Part shown: positions 61,004 to 64,000 of the stretch, one piece after another | Position numbering within the stretch: the first letter of the stretch is position 1 | Layout of the letters: each line of letters opens with the position of its first letter | Assembly (NCBI GenBank): GCA_035689115.1 | Contig: DASSMA010000066.1 | Span: 32,456-96,455, forward strand | Direction: 5' to 3' | Length of the DNA stretch: 64,000 nt | Source of the DNA: JAHFUS01 sp035689115 | GTDB taxonomy: Bacteria; Actinomycetota; Acidimicrobiia; Acidimicrobiales; GCA-2861595 | Translations under genes and position numbers: made by a program | The notes under the pieces: generated by a model | Database searches by the model: none | Told to the model about the DNA's origin: nothing | The model's input: only the letters and a program-made list of their open reading frames with translations

Positions 61004-61083
61004 GGCTCAAGGGTGACGACTCCCGGGCCGGGCGCCAGGGCCCAAAGGTCCTTTTTCGGCGCAGAATCCCCGCTGCCCCGAGG

Positions 61084-62724
61084 TCAGGGCGACGGCAGCC
61101 GCCGCTGCCACCACCCGACCAGCTCGGCGTCGTCCCCGAGCCCGAACGCCGCGCACATCAGCCTTCCCGCCGAGAGAAGCGCCTGCCGGCGGGCGGCGGC
61201 ATCCGGCGCGGCCGACGCCTGCTCGAAGTGGCCGGCGGCCTCCTGCCAGGCCTCGGCCCGCGCCGGGAGCGGGAGCTCGAGCACGTCGGCGGCGCGCAGC
61301 TTCAGGGCCTCGGAGCTGAGCGCCGCGCCCAGGTGGCGCCTGGCCGCCAGCATGGTCACCGGCGGGGACGAGAGCAGGGCGCCGAGCCGCCACAGCTCGG
61401 CCTCGTCGCCGGCGGTGACCGTGACGACGGGCACCGAGGGAAGGAAGCGCCCGCCGCCGTCGACGAAGGCCTCCAGGACCTTCGTCTGGGTGGCCAGCAG
61501 GAGCTTCGGCACCAGCCGCCGGCGGGCCCATTCCCGGAGGGGCGGCTCCAGGCTGCCGACGTCGACGCGCGGGAAGCGGTAGGCGACCTTGTCGAACCTC
61601 GTCGACCGCCGTCCCCACCAGACGTGGGCCGGGTCGAGGAGCCCGGACGTCAGGAGCGGCGGGAAGTCCGCGTCGTCGGCGTCCTCGCGGTCGACGACCC
61701 TGCCCCGCAACCCGTAGTACTGGTCCCGGAAGTCGGCCGTCGCCGAGGCGACGTCGCCCACCCGCCCCTGCGTGCGCAGCGCCCGGTCGGGTACCCCCTT
61801 GGCCGCCGCCAGCAGGGCCGCCCAGGTGGCGCCGCCCAGGTCGCTCGGCGCGACGGACCCGGCTGCGGCGAAGGACCGGTTGCGGAGCAGCCGCACCGCC
61901 GGCGGCGCCTCACCCCGAACCAGCACCGGGGCGCACACACGGACGGAGGCGTCGTCGAACACCCGGTCCTCGCTCATCCACGCGGCGCGCAGGCCGGCCC
62001 GGCCGAGCACGGCGGCCCGGGCGCCGGCCGCATCGCGGGTCGACAGGAACGACAGCGGCTGGATCAGGCACACGACGCCGCCGGCCGGCCTGGCCGCGTC
62101 CACCGCGAGCAGCAGGAACAGCACGGCGGTGTCGGTGAGGCCGGCCACCGCCGGCCCGAACCGCCGTCGCAGTTGCGCCGAGTACTCCCCTGCGCGGGCG
62201 GTGCCCGTGGCCAGCTGGCTCAGGAACGGCGGGTTGCCGACCACCAGGTGGAACGCCTCCGGAGCCACGGCGTCGAAGGCGTCGGCGCACAGGAGCCGCC
62301 GTCCGGCCTCCTCCTGCGTGACGGCTCCCAAGCTGGCGCCGGTGAGCCGCTCGGCGCAGCGGTCGAGTGCCGCCCGGTCGAGGTCGACCCCGGCGAGGCA
62401 CTCGCCGAAGGCGGCGGCGGCCGCCTCCCCCGCCGGCAGGCCCAGGTCCTCCAGCCGCCGCCGGATGCGGTCGCCGGCGGCGACGAGGAAGTTGCCGCTC
62501 CCCGCCGCCGGGTCCAGGACGCGGAGCGCCCGCACACGCTCGACGCTCCCGCCGCACTCGTCGAGGACCGGGTCCAGCGAGAGGTCGAGCAGCCGGTCCA
62601 CCACGTCGAGCGGCGTGTAGTACACGCCTCTGCGCTTCCGGTCGGCGGGAGAGGCGGTTCGAGCCACGCCGGCCAGCCTGCCGCACTGCGGCGTGGGCGA
62701 GGGGGGACTTGAACTCCGGTTCAA
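61084..62724 (-). CDS. Solitary N6-adenine DNA methyltransferase
   Basis: 546 residues. RGVYYTPLDVVDRLL is motif X, DPAAGSGNFLVAAGD is motif I, VVGNPPFLSQ is motif IV (NPPF), followed by LIQPLSFLSTRDAAG. The C-terminal half (ADFRDQYYGLRGRVV, VPKLLLATQTKVLEAFVDGG, LPLPARAEAWQEAA) looks like the target recognition domain of Eco57I/type IIG-like enzymes. No nuclease domain or restriction subunit is seen in or next to it. The start is uncertain: TTG 62722-62724 or GTG 62665-62667. It could be an orphan methylase or part of a split defence system. Confidence 0.85.
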   Translation of the reverse strand: MNRSSSPPSPTPQCGRLAGVARTASPADRKRRGVYYTPLDVVDRLLDLSLDPVLDECGGSVERVRALRVLDPAAGSGNFLVAAGDRIRRRLEDLGLPAGEAAAAAFGECLAGVDLDRAALDRCAERLTGASLGAVTQEEAGRRLLCADAFDAVAPEAFHLVVGNPPFLSQLATGTARAGEYSAQLRRRFGPAVAGLTDTAVLFLLLAVDAARPAGGVVCLIQPLSFLSTRDAAGARAAVLGRAGLRAAWMSEDRVFDDASVRVCAPVLVRGEAPPAVRLLRNRSFAAAGSVAPSDLGGATWAALLAAAKGVPDRALRTQGRVGDVASATADFRDQYYGLRGRVVDREDADDADFPPLLTSGLLDPAHVWWGRRSTRFDKVAYRFPRVDVGSLEPPLREWARRRLVPKLLLATQTKVLEAFVDGGGRFLPSVPVVTVTAGDEAELWRLGALLSSPPVTMLAARRHLGAALSSEALKLRAADVLELPLPARAEAWQEAAGHFEQASAAPDAAARRQALLSAGRLMCAAFGLGDDAELVGWWQRRLPSP

Positions 62725-62810
62725 GAAGGTTCGGCGAATGTTCGTTCGTCCACGAAATAGCCTCTGACCTGGGCGTTCGTGATCCGGTATGCACGGGCGG
62801 TGTCGCTGGG

Positions 62811-62852
62811 TTCTACCCGGTTTCTACCCGTCCGGTAGAAGTTTCGGTAGAA
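62811..62852. promoter_or_regulatory. Array of four half-sites TTCTACC/GGTAGAA upstream of the DapF-like gene
   Basis: TTCTACC at 62811-62817 and 62822-62828, then inverted GGTAGAA at 62834-62840 and 62846-62852. The direct copies are 11 bp apart and the inverted ones 12 bp apart, about one helical turn. The array is about 100 bp before the ATG at 62952 in a 227-bp gene-free stretch. Looks like a cooperative operator. Confidence 0.6.
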
Positions 62853-62951
62853 GTCCCGGGCCCATCCTGTGCGTGTCGGTGCGAGTGACGGCCTCGTCGT
62901 CACCGCAGTGCTTGTTCCGGCCGCGCGGCGAACACGAGCCACAATGGCGTC

Positions 62952-63986
62952 GTGCAGGAGGCGACCAGCGAAGATGCCGTCGTCCACTTCTCCAAGTACG
63001 AGAGCATCGGCATGGACTTCGCCCTCGTCGGCGATGCCGACAACCGGCGGTCGTTTGGGTCGCAACAGACAGCCGGCTTCACCAGTCGGAGCTTCGGGGT
63101 CGGCTGCGTCGCCCTCTTGCGAGTGGCACAGGGCGAAGGTGGAGTCGACCTGATCGTTGACGACGGCGGCAGTCCCTACGCCAACGTGTGGAGATCACCG
63201 ACATGGGACGCGGCCGTGCGCAGCGCCGCGGTCTTCGCTCGAGACGAGGATTTGGTCACATCCGACGTCCTCACCATCGCCATGCGGGCGTCCGGACACC
63301 ACGAGGGGACCGTCACCGTCGAGGTCGTTGACGATTCCCTCGTCAAGCTGGAGGTGGGAGTGCCGGCCTTCGGGCTGGGCGGTCACCCAACGGACCGGGC
63401 GAGCGGCCCGTTCCGGCTGGAGCTCGAGGTTCCGCCCGGGTTCGATACCGGTGATGACTGGGAGGTCGACGACCGCGAAGACCTCATGCTTCCGGTGACA
63501 CCGGTCTCGCTGCGAACGCGTCTTCACGCCGTGGTCTCCAGAGACGACATCGAACGGATCTTCCGCTACATCGGGCCCGAGGGGTGCCTATCGCCTGGCG
63601 TTCCGGTCGGTCCGACGAGGCGACTGATCTCCGACAGTGAGCCATTCTCCGAGACGGGGAACCGCCCCGTCTTGGACATCGTCCACGTCGACTCGCGAAG
63701 CCAGATCACCGTCGGTGGGGCGTCACCGTGGCGTCACGAGGCCTGGCCGATTGGAGAGGGAACGTGTGCTGCGGCCGCCGTCGCCCGCGTAGCCGGAGCC
63801 GAGCAGTACATCTACGCCCCGTCGGGCTTTGGCGATCTGGTGATCGAATGGGACGGGTCGACCGACCGGGGTTCTCCCATGACCACGACCGCCGCCGCCG
63901 TGAAGGTCTTCGAAGGACAGCTCATCGACGTCGCGGGCACACGTCGGGCTGTCAACCGAACCCACCTGAAGGAGCTGTTGCCTTGA
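62952..63986 (+). CDS. DapF-fold protein without recognisable catalytic cysteines
   Basis: 344 residues following the diaminopimelate epimerase pattern: FSKYESIGMDFALV (family F-x-K-x-x-G-x-G-N-D-F), TSRSFGVGCVALL, VTVEVVDDSLVKLEVGVPAFG, HVDSRSQI, AWPIGEGTCAAAAVARVAG (family GVGETLACGTGACA) and LVIEWDGSTDRGSP with VKVFEGQLIDV. The Asn of GNDF is Met, and the CGNG site corresponds to a region without cysteine; the second site reads GEGTC instead of ACGTG. It is longer than DapF, about 275 residues. Probably no epimerase; perhaps a binding or regulatory derivative. The DNA is less GC-rich than the main block, suggesting acquisition. Confidence 0.65.
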   Translation: MQEATSEDAVVHFSKYESIGMDFALVGDADNRRSFGSQQTAGFTSRSFGVGCVALLRVAQGEGGVDLIVDDGGSPYANVWRSPTWDAAVRSAAVFARDEDLVTSDVLTIAMRASGHHEGTVTVEVVDDSLVKLEVGVPAFGLGGHPTDRASGPFRLELEVPPGFDTGDDWEVDDREDLMLPVTPVSLRTRLHAVVSRDDIERIFRYIGPEGCLSPGVPVGPTRRLISDSEPFSETGNRPVLDIVHVDSRSQITVGGASPWRHEAWPIGEGTCAAAAVARVAGAEQYIYAPSGFGDLVIEWDGSTDRGSPMTTTAAAVKVFEGQLIDVAGTRRAVNRTHLKELLP

Positions 63987-64000
63987 ACTGAGATCGACGC

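Noticed and set aside
62690..62730. tRNA-like T-arm on the minus strand (GGAGTTCAAGTCCC...CGCCCAC)
   Set aside because: The stem around the TTCAAGT loop does not pair and no anticodon or D arm can be folded upstream. It may be chance or the trace of an attachment site, but cannot be supported.
62721..63065. Minus-strand open frame opposite the start of the DapF-like gene
   Set aside because: It overlaps the plus-strand gene and the operator array (reading RDFYRNFYRTGRNR from the repeats) and has no recognisable domain.

Overview
The window looks like chromosomal DNA of a very GC-rich actinobacterium. The gene set points to the Actinomycetota: a mycothiol-dependent formaldehyde dehydrogenase, several ECF sigma factors, a GAF-ANTAR regulator, a MoxR/DUF58/VWA cluster and an APS-reductase-type sulfate pathway. 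The GYWL...DGGVFAFGDA repeats of the giant surface protein suggest the class Acidimicrobiia. That placement is inference; no rRNA or other decisive marker is present. Nearly all of the window is densely coding, with many 4-bp stop/start overlaps. Two stretches, about 0.9-3.4 kb and 62.7-64 kb, have visibly lower GC and accessory-type genes.

Layout. 0-3.4 kb: truncated SigJ/ECF41 sigma factor, an orphan Imm22-type immunity protein, an HEXXH putative protease, a small membrane protein and a degenerate stretch with an integrase-like scrap. 3.4-16.4 kb: acyl-CoA dehydrogenase, a sigma factor fused to a zinc finger and membrane anchor, cold-shock protein, cysS, valS, mobA, an FtsX-type permease with no ATPase beside it, an overlapping GNAT/Rieske/receiver-like operon, and fdhD. 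16.4-20.8 kb: mycothiol-dependent alcohol dehydrogenase, FAD/NAD oxidoreductase, copper ATPase. 20.8-30.7 kb: a complete sulfate assimilation region. The sbp-cysT-cysW-cysA-rrf2 operon runs leftward and sir-cysH-cysD-cysN runs rightward. Together they import sulfate, activate it to APS, reduce APS to sulfite and reduce sulfite to sulfide. 30.7-35 kb: slipin/NfeD pair, an acyltransferase-fold protein with its MarR regulator, and a VOC enzyme. 35-39.5 kb: a 1269-residue secreted repeat protein and a tail-collar protein. 39.7-48 kb: VWA/DUF58/MoxR cluster, exported protein, HtrA protease, photolyase, QueA-like protein, SDR. 48-52.7 kb: a frameshifted ECF sigma factor joined to a membrane protein with duplicated Kelch-like halves, then a NarL-type two-component system. 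52.7-64 kb: second acyl-CoA dehydrogenase, VOC protein, ABC-2 exporter, PepSY protein, Kelch-like lipoprotein, ATPase, GAF-ANTAR regulator, solitary adenine methylase, and a DapF-fold protein apparently without the catalytic cysteines.

Most unusual features: (1) a 43-bp palindrome present three times, at 10382, 46212 and 52711. In each case it supplies the last residues and stop codon (Pro-Ser-Thr-TAG) of the gene running into it. (2) Other hairpins of the same design (19-21 bp arms, 3-nt spacer) sit at gene ends. (3) A sigma factor/Kelch membrane protein operon carries two single-base frameshifts. (4) A Rieske protein carries a chagasin-like tail and is translationally coupled to a receiver-like protein. 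(5) A cysteine-poor DapF homologue lies downstream of an array of four half-sites. No rRNA, tRNA or CRISPR array was found.
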